A stretch of DNA of 64,000 bases from Haplomitrium mnioides (lineage: Eukaryota > Marchantiophyta > Haplomitriopsida > Calobryales), in NCBI GenBank assembly GCA_049999725.1, contig JBNGIS010034285.1:1-64000 (forward strand), in the 5' to 3' direction. This document shows positions 1-10,271 of the stretch, one piece after another. Made by a program: the position numbers and the translations under genes. Each line of letters begins with the position of its first letter. Position 1 is the first letter of the stretch. The notes below the pieces were generated by a model. The model did not search any database. It was given only the letters and a program-made list of their open reading frames with translations, and was not told the DNA's origin.

Positions 1-397
1 CATATACTGAGGAGTGTGTTGAGAGTTGGAAGGGTGAGAGCAAGAGTGATGTGTGTGTGAGAAGATTTGGAGTAAAGAGTTGGAAATTTCCAAATATCGA
101 TTTGAGTACTTACATTTTTGTTGAGTGTTGTAGAAATTGTTGTGTATTGATGAGTGCAGCCACACTTCAGCCCCCCTCTCATCTTAAATGTGCACTCAAC
201 ATCAAAGTCACATGAGGAGAAACCGGCGAAGCCTCTAGCTTCATAGGAGAGATATTGCTGCTCTTGGAGGCATTATTAGGTTAACATCATTCCCAAAGTT
301 AAGTCTACCTTCTTATACTTCTACTACTTCTTCTTCTTCGAATTAAGCCACTCCTACTAGTATTAAAAGTAGTGGAGCTTCACAACCTAGTGTTGTT
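1..397 (+). other. E1 leader / possible end of the 5' LTR
   Basis: Non-coding sequence upstream of the first Gag reading frame. It is rich in GTGTG/GAGAG in the first 160 bases and then has a C-rich stretch near 170. It should hold the end of the 5' LTR, the primer-binding site and the untranslated leader. No convincing TG...CA terminus or tRNA-complementary site was identified. Confidence 0.4.
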
Positions 398-1934
398 TTG
401 AGAATAGGGGTGACACCTGTGATTCTGTTTTCTTCGGTATCAGCTATGGCACAACAAGTTCTTGTAGGGGGTTATCGAACAAAGCTGAAATACCAGATCT
501 TTAAAGAGAGATCCAAATACGATGTAGACATATGGGTGAAAAGGTTTGAAGGCATTAGAAGGGCTAATCAGGAAGATTCAGATGCAGATCGTCTAAGATT
601 GGTGGATGCTCTCTCTTCAGGAAAGGCAAGAGAATGGTATGACAATATGGGAGCAGCTTTTGGTATATGGGCAGATCTGAGGACAACCCTTGTGATAGAG
701 TTTAAAGGGGCAGTATATTCAATGAGGATTTTGACCAAGTTTACCTCAATCAAGAAAAAGAAAAAGGAATCAATGAGGAACTACTCTCAAAGATTCAAGA
801 CAATGTAGTAGAAGTTGGGCATTGTGAACAGCCCGATGGTGGACCTTGAATGGTATTTGAAGGGTCTGTCAAAGAAGGAAGGGCGCTATGTACGACAATC
901 AGAGGCTACTACTATGGAGGAAGCTATTAGAGCCTTGGAGACCTATGAGGCTGTAGAATCGAGAGAGAAGATGAAAGATTCTCAGTCTTGTAGCAGTGAA
1001 GAGGAAAGCAAGAAAAAAAAAGAAAAATAAGAAGTCTAAGAAAGTGCAAGCAAGCACTAGTTCAAATTCAAAGGAGGAATCAAGTTCATCTTAAGAGGAG
1101 GAATCGTCGTCTTCTTCTGACTTAGAGGACAAAATGAAGAAATCAAGATCGAAGAAAGGAGAGTATAGATTGGGTAAGAAGGACATGAACGAGTTGAGGA
1201 AGAAGATAGAGCACATGGTGATTATGCAAGCTGCCAGCTTCAGGAAAAGAAGGTCCACTACTCCTTTTAGAAGCAATGTTTGGTGTACTCAATGTAAGAA
1301 AGAGGGTCACATGGAACAAGAATGTAAGTATCCTCCACCTACTATGATGTATGTACAAGCACCGTATTGGGTTGAGGATGAACCCTAGATGATGGATCCT
1401 AGGTTTGTGCAATACCAGGCGTATGCAGTAGGCCAGGGTAGAGGAAGACCAATGGAAAGGGTCATGTATCAACAGATGCCAGGAACGTCATATGTTCCAG
1501 CAATTCAGTCAACGATGGTGCCAACGGTGGCACCAGGAACTTAATAAGTATTAGTACAGGCTGGTAGGAGGTTTACAGCATGTTATAATTATGGAGCACC
1601 AGATCATTACGCTAATGCGTGTCCTCATGCAAGGATGCTATTGGGATATGTACCGTTGTGTGGGAATTGTAAGAAATACAGACACGCAGAAGTAGAATGT
1701 CCAGCCCCTCTTGCGACAAAGATGATGGTAAAGTATGTAGAGCCACCAACACCTGAACCAGAGGTGAGGATGCTAGTGGAGGAACTGGAAGTAGAAATTC
1801 CCTTGTTCAGAGTGAAAACTAGGAGTAAGAGCAAGGAAAAGCAGAAATCAAGTCGAGGTGAAGTAGTTAGGGAAAACCCTAAGGTAGTAATAGAAGATAA
1901 GAAGGATTCTGAGTATAATAGGAATGATCCTTAG
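398..1934 (+). pseudogene. gag: E1 gag remnant with three CCHC zinc knuckles
   Basis: Gag packages element RNA in cytoplasmic particles. The first segment (398-808) looks like a retrotransposon Gag capsid domain (DVDIWVKRF..., AREWYDN). A Lys/Glu/Ser-rich linker follows. Knuckle 1 is complete at 1284-1325 (C-X2-C-X4-H-X4-C). Knuckle 2 at 1581-1622 has Tyr in place of its second Cys. Knuckle 3 at 1659-1700 is complete. The frame is broken by stops near 807, 1029, 1093, 1387, 1543 and 1932. A three-knuckle Gag with long spacers is also seen in the G family of this window. Confidence 0.8.
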
Positions 1935-1970
1935 TATTTTAAGGATATTTCAAAGGAGGTCTCTAAAGAG

Positions 1971-2812
1971 TTGCAGAAAGAACTTCAAGAAAAGAGAGAC
2001 CATGAAAATAGATTGGAAAAGCAGAGAGAAAGGGAAGAAGAGAGAATGAGGATAGATCTAGGTAGGAAAGATGGATTTGGCTTACCTTTTGAAGGAGTAA
2101 CAGTTGATGAATTAGATTTGGATTATAATATGGCTTTGGATGTACAGAGGATGCCAACTAATGTGACAGTAGGGCAAATCCTGAGAATGTCTGCACCACA
2201 AAGGAAAAAGCTAAGGATGTTGACCAACGCAAAGAAGAGAAGGTATAAACTACCTAAGGTGTCAGTCCCTGTGTCGTTTTTGCCAATAGGAACTGTTCAA
2301 GAAGAGGTGCTAGAGTATGGAGTTCCACAAGAAGAAATCCAAATAAGAGGATGTAACGTAGCGAATGTACCAATCGATGGTGGATCAGGGAAAAATATTA
2401 TGGTGTTAGAACCATGGAAGCATTGGGATTATATCACCTGGACAAAACACCTCAAGTGTTAAGATTGGTAGATCATAGAAGACTAATTCCTAAAGGAGTG
2501 TTGAGGGGAGTTAAGACTATGATTGGAGGGAGAGAGTTTGTTTTAGATTACACAGTCATAAACCCTGAATCAAAGTCGACATATCTTGTATTATTGGGGC
2601 AGCCTTGGCTGTATCAAGCCAAAGTAGTAGAAGATTGGAGAAAAAAAGAGATCCAGTTTGGAACTAAACCTAAGGCAACACTATCGTGGGGAGAACCTCC
2701 ATATCAAGGAGAAACTCATACAGTAGAGGAGTATACCTCAGAGCAGTCTAGAGAATATGACAAGTCTGTTTCAGAGTCTGATGAGAAAGCTTATCAGAAT
2801 CCACAATTGTAG
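1971..2812 (+). pseudogene. pro: E1 aspartic protease region
   Basis: A charged coiled-coil-like stretch (residues 1-35 of the piece starting at 1971) precedes a retropepsin-type domain with active-site motif DGGSG at 2376-2390. The frame shifts near 2440 into a second piece (2414-2812) carrying the protease C-terminal half and a conserved LLGQPWL motif, followed by an acidic linker. Retroelement proteases normally read D-[ST]-G; the D-G-G form here matches the G family and so is probably ancestral to this lineage. The protease would cleave the Gag-Pol polyprotein. Confidence 0.75.
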
Positions 2813-2817
2813 TTACA

Positions 2818-4061
2818 TGAGGATGATACGCCAATTGCTCATTTAGCGGAAAAGTATTGTGAGGAACTAATTGTTTGTAATCCTACTTTTTCTGGTTGGA
2901 CTGATGAAAATTTATTAAATAGAGTTTATGCAATGATGGAAAAGAAGACGACTTAGACATGTTCACATTATTTGCAGGTGAAGGGGAGAAAGTACCTGAG
3001 CTGATTATGGAGCAGGTTGTGACGCATAATGTGGTAAGAGAGCAGCAATATCGTGCAATACAAGTAAGTCCAAGGGATCATGAAAAGGTGTTATTTCTAT
3101 GTAATGAACTAGATGATGAAGAGAGACAAGTATATAAAGCACTTTTGGCAGAATTTGAAGATGTGTTTGCTTGGTCATACAAAGATTTAAAGGGAATACT
3201 GGTGGAACTTTGCGAGCATAGGATTTATCTGGAGGAGGGTGCTGTACCGGTTAGAGAGAACAGTACCGCCTGAACCCCAAACACTCTTTGTTAGTTAAAG
3301 AAGAGTTGGATAAACTATTGGTTGCCAACTTTATTTATACATTACCTTATAGTGAATGGGCGTTGCTAATAGTGATAGTCATGAAGAAAAATAGGAAGAT
3401 TAAAGTGTGCTAGGATTTTAGGAAATTAAACCATGCCACTAAAAAGGATTTTTATCCTTTACCATTTAGTGATGCTATCCTAGATCAAGTGGTAGGAGCG
3501 GAATGTTATACATTTCTAGATGGATTCTCAGGTTACAACCAGGTGAGTATCCATCCTGAAGATAGACCGAAAACTACCTTCACTACAGACTAGGGAATGT
3601 ATGTTTATAATGTAATGCCTTTTGGGCTATGTAATGCCCCAACTACTTTTCAGAGAGCGAAGACACAAAATTTTAAACCTTTTCTAAGGGATTTCATAGA
3701 AATATTTGTGGATGACTTTTGTGTATATGAATCAAAGGAGGATCATCCTAGTCATCTAAGAAAGACTTTTGAGAGATGTAGATGGGGTCAGTTAGGATTA
3801 CACCTTGAGAAAAGTTTTATTGCGATGAATGAAGGATTATTATTGAGGCATAGAGTTTCCAAGGATGGCATCATAGTAGATGTGGACAAAGTGAAAATTA
3901 TAAAGGAAGTTAGGAGGCCTACTACAGTAATAGAAGTGAGAGAGTTTTTGGGAGCTACAGGCTACTATAGAAGATTCATAGAAAACTACTCTCGGATAAC
4001 TGCTCCAGTTACCGATTTGTTGCAGAAAAATGTTGTATTTCAGTGGGGAGAGGAGTCTTAG
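2818..4061 (+). pseudogene. pol: E1 reverse transcriptase domain
   Basis: From about 2959 there is an acidic pre-RT linker (EFEDVFAWSYKDLKG), then RT motifs: DFRKLN at about 3415-3432, FLDGFSGYNQ at about 3513-3542, VMPFGLCNAP at about 3612-3641, and the catalytic FVDDF at about 3705-3720, followed by the YLGH-like thumb and FLGATGYYRRFI at about 3945-3980. Stops interrupt the frame before DFRKLN (TAG for expected CAG) and before the PFGLCNAP block (TAG for expected TGG). Both RT catalytic Asp of the xxDD motif remain. The domain copies RNA to DNA but is not translatable here. Confidence 0.85.
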
Positions 4062-4073
4062 AAAGCTTTTGAG

Positions 4074-4586
4074 ATGTTAAAAGAGAAGCTTACTACAGCT
4101 CCTATCTTAAAACCTCCAGTTTGGGATAGAAAGTTCCATGTCTATGTGGATGTCTCTGCCTTTGCAATAGGCAGTATATTGAGTCAGAATGATGAAGATA
4201 AGAAAAACCATCCAATTTATTATACAAGTAAAAAATTGACTGCAGCTGAAAAGAATTATTCGGTGACAGAGAGAGAAGCATTGGGATTGATATTTTCAAT
4301 CAGGAAATTCAGACATTATATGCTAGGGTATCCATTTGTGTTTCATGTTGATCATAGTTCATTGAAGTATTTAGTGAATAAACATGATCTTTCTGGAAGG
4401 ATAGCAAGATGGATGTTGCTACTCCAAGAATTTGATTTTGAAGTGGATATAAGACCAGGAAAGTCCCATCATAATGCAGACTTCCTTTCTAGAATTCCAA
4501 GACCAGCTGAGATAGATGATTTGAATGATAATTTTCGAGATGAAAATTTGTTCTCAATTGAGAAGGAAAGGGAGGAGAACCCCTAG
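4074..4586 (+). pseudogene. pol: E1 RNase H domain
   Basis: One open stretch of 170 residues with RNase H landmarks: YVDVSAFAIGSILSQ near the N-terminus with the first catalytic Asp, then KNYSVTEREALGLIF, the HVDHSSLKYL block with another catalytic Asp, and HHNADFLSR near the C-terminus. It follows the RT after a single stop at 4059. In the intact polyprotein it would remove RNA from the RNA-DNA hybrid. The last part before the integrase is acidic. Confidence 0.85.
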
Positions 4587-5834
4587 TATAAAGAGATTTG
4601 GGTATATTTAGAAAGTTCTATTTTACCTTCTGGTTTGAATAAAGAAGAAGAGGCATTATTTTTCTAGAAGGTGGCACCGTATACAATCCATAAAGGAGTG
4701 TTGTATAAGAAAGGACCTGATGAGATTTTGAGACGTTGTTTAGGTCGTGATGAAGTTAAAAAGGTGATTGCTACGTTGCATAATGATGAAGTAGGTGGAC
4801 ATTATGCCATGCAGAATACGGTGGAAAAGATTCATGAGGCAGGGTATTGGTGACCTACAATGTACAAAGACGTAAAAAGCTATATTCAGAGTTGTGACCC
4901 ATGTTAGAGAGTGGGGAAACCAACATCAAGCAACCAAGGGCCACTTACACTTATCTTACCTTTAGCTCCATTTGAGAAATGGGGTATTGATTTTTTAGGA
5001 CCTATTACACCAGTGTCTAAATACTATAAAAATAGATATATATTAGTGTGTACAAATTATGCTACCAAATGGGTGGAAACAAAAACTACACGTAGAGATG
5101 GAGTAGTAGAGGTTGCTAACTTCGTGTTTGAGAACATAATCACGAGATTCGAATGTCCTTTAGAGTTGATTAGTGATAGGGGAACTCATTTTCTGAATGA
5201 AGTGATTCAACGCCTTACTGACACCTATATGATTAAACACAAGAAAACAACGCCTTATAACCCGAAAGCAAATGGACATACTAAAAGAGTTAATGGATTA
5301 TTGTGTAAGATTTTGACAAAGACTTGTTCAGCATACTCGTCGGATTGGGACAAGAAGTTGTACTCAGCTTTGTGAGCTTACAGAATAGCATAGAAAGTTA
5401 AGATGAATCAGACTCCATTCTATTTGGTTTATGGTACTTATTCCTTAGTACCAGTGGAATGGGATGTGCCGTCAATTAGGATTGCTGAAGAAGAACGAAT
5501 GCCAAATGAGGAAAGTTTATTGAAGCAAATGATAGACTTAGTCAGGTTGGAGGAGGACAGAGTTCAGGCTCTGGCTGAAACTGGAAAAGTCTAGAACAAG
5601 AGGAAAGAAGGCTATGATTCCAAGCTCAAAAAGGTGAATATTTCTAAAGGGGATCTATTACTTATGTATGGTAGTTGTTATTTTCAATTCCTAAGCAAAC
5701 TCCATGTAAGATGGATGGGACCTTATGTAGTTTCAAAAATTAATGAGAATGGATCATTGGAGTTAAAGACTTTAACAAGAGAAGTGTTAGAAACAAGAGT
5801 TAATGGATCAAGAGTGAAGCGGTATTATTCGTGA
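4587..5834 (+). pseudogene. pol: E1 integrase, catalytic Glu replaced by Lys
   Basis: The HHCC zinc-binding region spans about 4770-4910 (HNDEVGGHYA ... CDPC). The DDE core follows with GIDFLGP (about 4984-5005) and ISDRGTHFLN (about 5170-5200). The position expected to hold the catalytic Glu (TERVNG in relatives) is Lys (AAA, 5283-5285), a G-to-A change. The C-terminal region (5634-5834) ends in an RWMGPY-type motif typical of gypsy integrases. Stops at about 4851, 4904, 5373 and 5592 disrupt it. No chromodomain is present. Confidence 0.85.
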
Positions 5835-6132
5835 ACGCTGCGCGATGGAGGAGAGGGCTATGTGAGAGTATAGTTCATGACAGAAGGTCACAAACTGCTT
5901 GAATGTGTTCTGTTCTGAGCAGTGGAGTGAGAGAGAAGTGGTAAAGCTTTAGTTTTGAGTGTAAAGTTGTAAAATATAAAGATCAGAGGACATTTTGGTA
6001 TAAAGTGGAAAAGGAGAGAAGGCTAGGTGATGAGGAAGTTGGTCTGTCTCAGTGAAGAAAACAAAAATTTTAATTTGTAAAACTAATCTTAGTGTTGGGG
6101 CCAGCCAGCCCCTATCTACCTATCTATCTATT
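5835..6132 (+). other. E1 3' untranslated region / start of 3' LTR
   Basis: A-rich non-coding sequence after the last E1 codon. Purine tracts at about 5844-5858 and 6010-6024 could each be a polypurine tract, and TGTGAG (about 5861), TGTCTC or TGTTGG (6093) could each be the LTR start; none can be proved without the partner LTR. It ends in a short TATC microsatellite (about 6115-6131) into which E2 inserted. Confidence 0.45.
6128..6132. repeat. Target-site duplication of E2, left copy
   Basis: CTATT, identical to 15204-15208 right of the 3' LTR. Five base pairs is the normal length for Ty3/gypsy integrases. Confidence 0.92.
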
Positions 6133-6651
6133 TGTAACAGTCACTAACTTTAGTAAGCCATAGCTAAAAATGAAGTAAGATATAGTGTCAATTATGTCTA
6201 GAAAGCTATTACTAAGTTAGAGTAACAAAAAGCGGTTGCTATTTTAGAGAGTTGGACACGTAGCAAAAGGAGAGAAAGTCAACGAATTAAAGTGAAAAAT
6301 GGAGCACTTTAGAAGAGGATAAAGACACGTGGCAAGCAACGAATTAAAGTGAAAAGAAGGTTCTAAAGATAAGAACACGTGGCAACAGGAGAATAAAAGT
6401 AAAGGGTGGTCCAATTAGAGCAAAAAAGAAAAGAATGGTCCAATTAGAAGAGGATAGAAAAGCAACCAATGAGGATCATCCACCTATGTAAGCAAAGAGC
6501 CTTCCATCAAGTATATAAAGAAGAGAGAGTGGCTTGTTTGGCATCTCTTAACTTGGGGGTTTTGAAGTTCCTTATGCGCCTCTTTTATGCTAACTTGTAT
6601 GTGTTATACTTGTGCTAATTTGTGCGTGTAATGTGGGTTTGTGGTGTTACA
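6133..6651 (+). repeat. E2 5' LTR (519 bp)
   Basis: It starts TGTAAC and ends GTTACA, a 6-bp terminal inverted repeat. U3 holds three copies of ACACGT[A/G]GCA at 6256, 6325 and 6375 and a duplicated AACGAATTAAAGTG block. A TATATAA box lies at 6512-6518, so R should begin some 25-35 bases downstream. The 3' LTR lacks exactly the 119 bases between the first and third ACACGT copy. Confidence 0.95.
6512..6518 (+). promoter_or_regulatory. TATA box of the E2 LTR promoter
   Basis: TATATAA in the 5' LTR, conserved at about 15065-15071 in the 3' LTR, placed about 135 bases before the LTR end, as expected for a U3/R junction. It is the only clear TATA box in this LTR. Confidence 0.7.
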
Positions 6652-6652
6652 A

Positions 6653-6664
6653 TGGTATTAGAAC
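6653..6664 (+). promoter_or_regulatory. Primer-binding site, initiator tRNA-Met type
   Basis: TGGTATTAGAAC begins one base after the 5' LTR. The usual plant initiator-Met PBS is TGGTATCAGAGC; the two differences are C-to-T and G-to-A transitions. It would prime minus-strand DNA synthesis. Confidence 0.85.
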
Positions 6665-6835
6665 TTGGTCTTCTCCAAAGAAGTGTAGATTACCCCTCTT
6701 TGGTGAAGAACTAAAGACCTTTTGGAGTAGTGGAATCTCCACTTTCATCAACTCAAAAAGAGTTAAACTCTCAAGTTTTCATAAGTAAAGGATAGCGGAT
6801 ATCCCAACCTTTATGAATGAAGATAAGAAGTTTAC

Positions 6836-7277
6836 TTGATACTATGGTGGCAAATGGATAGAGGAGCATTTGTACCTCCTAGAATTCCTCTATTGAATCC
6901 TTTTAATATTCGTGTGTTTAATATTGACAAACATTTCTTTCGTCAAATTTTAGTATACAATTTTGGGGATGATTTTATGGTTTTTGTAATGGAATCAAGA
7001 GAACCTGTTATCTTACCTGTAGTAAATTATGGTGTTACATGGGAGTGTTTCATTTATGTTTTGTGGTAGATAGAAAATGGATTTGAACCAAGCTCCTCTA
7101 GAAGAGTTCAACCCCAAGTGTCACATTTCTATTCGAGTGACGCTTAAACAAATGCAGCGAGATTTTCTTGTTCGTAAGTTTGGAAAGAGGTTTTGTGATT
7201 CAATGTTAGCATCAACTAAACCTTTTATTTTACCTATTCTTCACAATTGGAATGTGTATGTATTTGTTTTTGTATAA
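6836..7277 (+). pseudogene. E2 leader reading frames, two related short ORFs
   Basis: Two short frames (6836-7069, 77 residues; 7077-7277, 66 residues) lie between the PBS and gag, separated by 7 bases. No known domain was recognised. Their C-terminal halves look alike: each has an aromatic-rich stretch, then a P-x-ILP motif (PVILPV / PFILPI), then a Trp and a run of V/Y/F. This suggests a tandem duplication of one ancestral segment. They may be an N-terminal Gag extension, a leader peptide, or chance. Both stop before gag. Confidence 0.35.
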
Positions 7278-7308
7278 GTTACAAGTAGTTAAGTTGTGAC
7301 AGAAAATC

Positions 7309-8275
7309 ATGGAGACAAGTTCCTTCAATCTAGAAGAAGGAGATTGGATGATGGCAAAGTTGGAGGAACTTCAAGCAACCCTTATAGCAAGCCAACAACA
7401 AACAAATATGTTAATGGCGGAGATGGTGAAAATGCGGTTGCAACAAGAGAATGGAATAGTGAGTCGAGAAACATTACTTCAAAAGATGAGCAAGTCGTGT
7501 AAAGTGGAGGCTTATGGAGGAAGCCGCATGGTAGGTGTTGTCGAAGATTGGGTGAATTGAATGGAGGTTTATATGTCATATTACCCGCATGCATCAGATC
7601 TGGAAAAGGAGTTGTTTGCAAGATCGTTTTTAACGGAGCACGCATCTATTTGGCTACAAGGATGGGAGAGACAAAAAAATGTACGAGGAGAACAACTTTT
7701 ATAGAGTAGCCTTAAAGAAGGCTTATTACAAAATTTCAAAGCGGTAGACTCTATATTAACCGCAAGAACTAAGCTTTGGGAGTTAGAGCAACAAGGAAGC
7801 GTTGCAAGGTACATTGAAGAATTTTGAAGCTTACAAGTCCAAATTAAAGACATGAGTTCAGCCGAGACCCTTGACAAATTTTTGCAAGGGTTGAAAAGGA
7901 AGATTGGAGGGGAAGTTATGATGAGAAATCCGAAGGATGTTAACGAAGCCATCTCATATGCTCAAAGAATTGAAGGAACATTGGGAATGGTGCAAACAGG
8001 AGGGAATGATGGTCCTATGCCTATGGAGTTAGGACATATCACAAGAAAAGATTTCAATCGCTCCAATCAACAACCAAGAGGACCACACAATGTTATTGAA
8101 AGAAGAAATAAAGAATGAGGAGAAACACGAACATGCTACAATTGTCGTCGAACAAGGCACATTGCACCGAATTGTAGAGCAATACGACGTAATCAAGGGA
8201 GAGTGTTCCGACGGCCTCTTCATAATGTCAACAACGGAGAAGATGAAGAATGTCAGGGAAACGATGGGCACCAGT
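7309..8275 (+). pseudogene. gag: E2 gag remnant with one zinc knuckle
   Basis: Starts at METSSFNLEEG (7309). The capsid-like domain includes YMSYYPHASDLEKELFA and ASIWLQGWERQ, then a helical region ending KDVNEAISYAQRIE. One intact CCHC knuckle (C-X2-C-X4-H-X4-C) lies at 8134-8175 in basic sequence, the single-knuckle layout usual for chromoviruses and unlike E1 and G. Stops at about 7558, 7702, 7826 and 8116 break it. Confidence 0.8.
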
Positions 8276-8323
8276 AAAAAGACCTCGTGGTTTTGCTAGG
8301 AGAAAGAAGAAAGGTGAGGAAAA

Positions 8324-8647
8324 TTGTCGATCCAAGCACATATACTATATAGAAAAACAAAAAATGGAGGACTAATTGTGGTTGATAGATGGATGGAAGG
8401 ATTGGCAGTGAGAGTTTTCGTGGACTCTGAGGTGGAAGAAAATTATCTATCACGAACAATAGCCTTGAAGCTGAAGTTGCCAATTGAAAAGGAAGAACAT
8501 GAGGTGGTTGAAATGGAAAATGGCCAAAGTGAGGCTATTGAACGTTTATCTCAAACTATAGCTCTACATATGGGCAATTATAAGGAGAATTTGGAATGGA
8601 AAATCACGACATTGGCGAGATATGATGCGATTCTTGGAATGAAATAA
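8324..8647 (+). pseudogene. pro: E2 aspartic protease remnant
   Basis: A 107-residue open stretch between gag and RT. The active-site region reads VFVDSEVEENYLS, where chromoviruses usually have D-S-G: the Asp and Ser are kept but the Gly is Glu (GAG), which should abolish activity. The C-terminal part (TTLARYDAILGM) matches the usual end of gypsy proteases, just before RT. Confidence 0.7.
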
Positions 8648-8692
8648 CTACGAAGATACAACCCGCAAGTAGATTAGCGAAAGAAGATACTC

Positions 8693-9620
8693 ATGACATC
8701 TGAATGGAAGATTCAGGGAGATCGAGTACAACCTCATTCAAGGCATCTGCCCTTATATGTGATTAGAGCACACTCAATCAAAAGGCAAGATACAGTGTTT
8801 TTAGGGCTCATACGTGAACTCACAGTTGATAAGGAGGACTCAAAGAATAAAATTCCCCACGATTTTCAAGGTATTTTGAAGGAGTTTCACGATGTCTTTC
8901 CCAATGATTACCCCATGGCTTGCCACTGAAATGATGCATTGATCACAAGATTGAGGTTATTCCAAGAAGTATCCCACCATGTAAAGCACCATATCGATTA
9001 CCTCCTCATGAACTCGAGGAATGCAAATCTCATATTACTAAATTATTGGAGAAGGGGTTCATTCAGCCAAGCATCTCTCCTTATGGTGCACTAGTATTGT
9101 TTGTGAAAAAGAAAGATGGGAGTATGAGGATGTGTATTGACTATCGAGCACTCAACCAACAAACACTGAAAAATAAATATCCATTACCTAGAATGGATGA
9201 TTTGTTTGATCAACTTCAAGGAGCAAATTACTTTACAAAGTTGGATTTGAGAAGCGGATACAATCAAATCCGAATTGCAGAAGGTGATGTGCTAAAAACA
9301 GCATTTCGAAGTCGATATGGGCATTTCGAATATCTTGTGATGCCTTTTGGATTAACTAATGCTCCTGCAACATTTATGGGTCTTATGAATGATATTTTTC
9401 GATCTTTTCTAGATTAGTTTGTTATTGTTTTTTTGGATGACATTCTCATTTACAGAAAGAATCTTCAAGAGCATCAACAACACCTTCGTACGGTGTTGAA
9501 GGTACTTCGAAATCACAAGCTATATGTGAAGATGTCAAAATGTGAAATTGGAAAATGGGAGGTGGACTACTTGGGTCATCGTGTGAGTGCATCAAGAATC
9601 CAAGTTATGAATGAAAAAGT
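8693..9620 (+). pseudogene. pol: E2 reverse transcriptase
   Basis: The pre-RT linker (FHDVFPNDYP) is followed by RT motifs in order: [16 protein letters not shown] (about 9106-9153), [14 protein letters not shown] (about 9235-9278), [13 protein letters not shown] (about 9337-9374) and catalytic VFLDD with Asp codons at 9436-9441, then the YLGHRVS thumb at about 9568. A TAG stop at 9415-9417 sits where a Gln is usual. The N-terminal part is frameshifted near 8928. All RT catalytic residues are otherwise intact. Confidence 0.9.
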
Positions 9621-10271
9621 AGAGGCAATTCAGAAGTGGGAAGCTCCTAGTGATCACACACAACTAAGAGGATTTTTGGGGCTAACCGTGTTTTATCGTC
9701 AATTCGTGAAAGGTTTTGCACAAATAGCAGAACCATTGACCAACTTGTTGAAAAAAAGTTATACGTGGATATGGGGAGCTACAGAAGAGTTGGCGTTTCA
9801 GGCCTTGAAGAAATCACTTCTTCATGCTCCAATTCTTAAATGGTATGATTCTAAACGACCAATCAATCTTTCGGTGGATGCCTCTGGAAAAGCCATAGGT
9901 GGAGTTTTGCAACAAGAATGGGAGGATGGTTGGTATCCTATTGCCTTCTTTTCTAGAAAATTGAGCGATGCAGAGCAGAACTACCACACCACAGAATGAG
10001 AAGAATTGGCGCTTGTGTTATCAACCAAGCATTGGAAGCACTATCTTGGAGACAAAGAGTTTGTGGCCGAAACTGACCATAAGCCTCTAATCTATCTAGA
10101 AACTCAAAAAGAGCTCTCAAAAATGTAGATTCGATGGGTAGAGTGGCGACAACGATTCCATATGAAGATGGTTTATGTGGAAGGAAAACGTCAAATTGCA
10201 GATGCCTTGACACGCATGCCTCAACTCAACATCATGTCAGAAATCAAAATTCATCCTACTTGGTGGACATA
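9621..10271 (+). pseudogene. pol: E2 RT connection and RNase H
   Basis: RGFLGLTVFYRQFVKGF (about 9667-9717) links RT to RNase H. RNase H shows LSVDASGKAIGGVLQQ (about 9868-9915), NYHTTE, the ETDHKPLIYL block and RQIADALTRMP near 10190-10220. A TGA at 9997-9999 replaces the usual Arg after TE, and TAG at about 10126 replaces the usual Gln after KM; both are C-to-T transitions. Confidence 0.88.

Larger units (their letters stand above)
1..6132 (+). mobile_element. E1: degenerate Tat/Athila-like Ty3/gypsy retrotransposon, LTRs not delimited
   Basis: The domain order gag, protease, RT, RNase H, integrase on the + strand is the Ty3/gypsy order. There is no chromodomain after the integrase, and the integrase core (APFEKWGIDF) resembles non-chromovirus plant gypsy elements. 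The 5' LTR must lie mostly or wholly left of the window. The 3' end is interrupted at 6132 by insertion of E2, so its continuation should be just after 15208. Many in-frame stops show that it is dead. Its protein arrangement resembles the G family further right, so the two are probably sister lineages. Confidence 0.85.
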
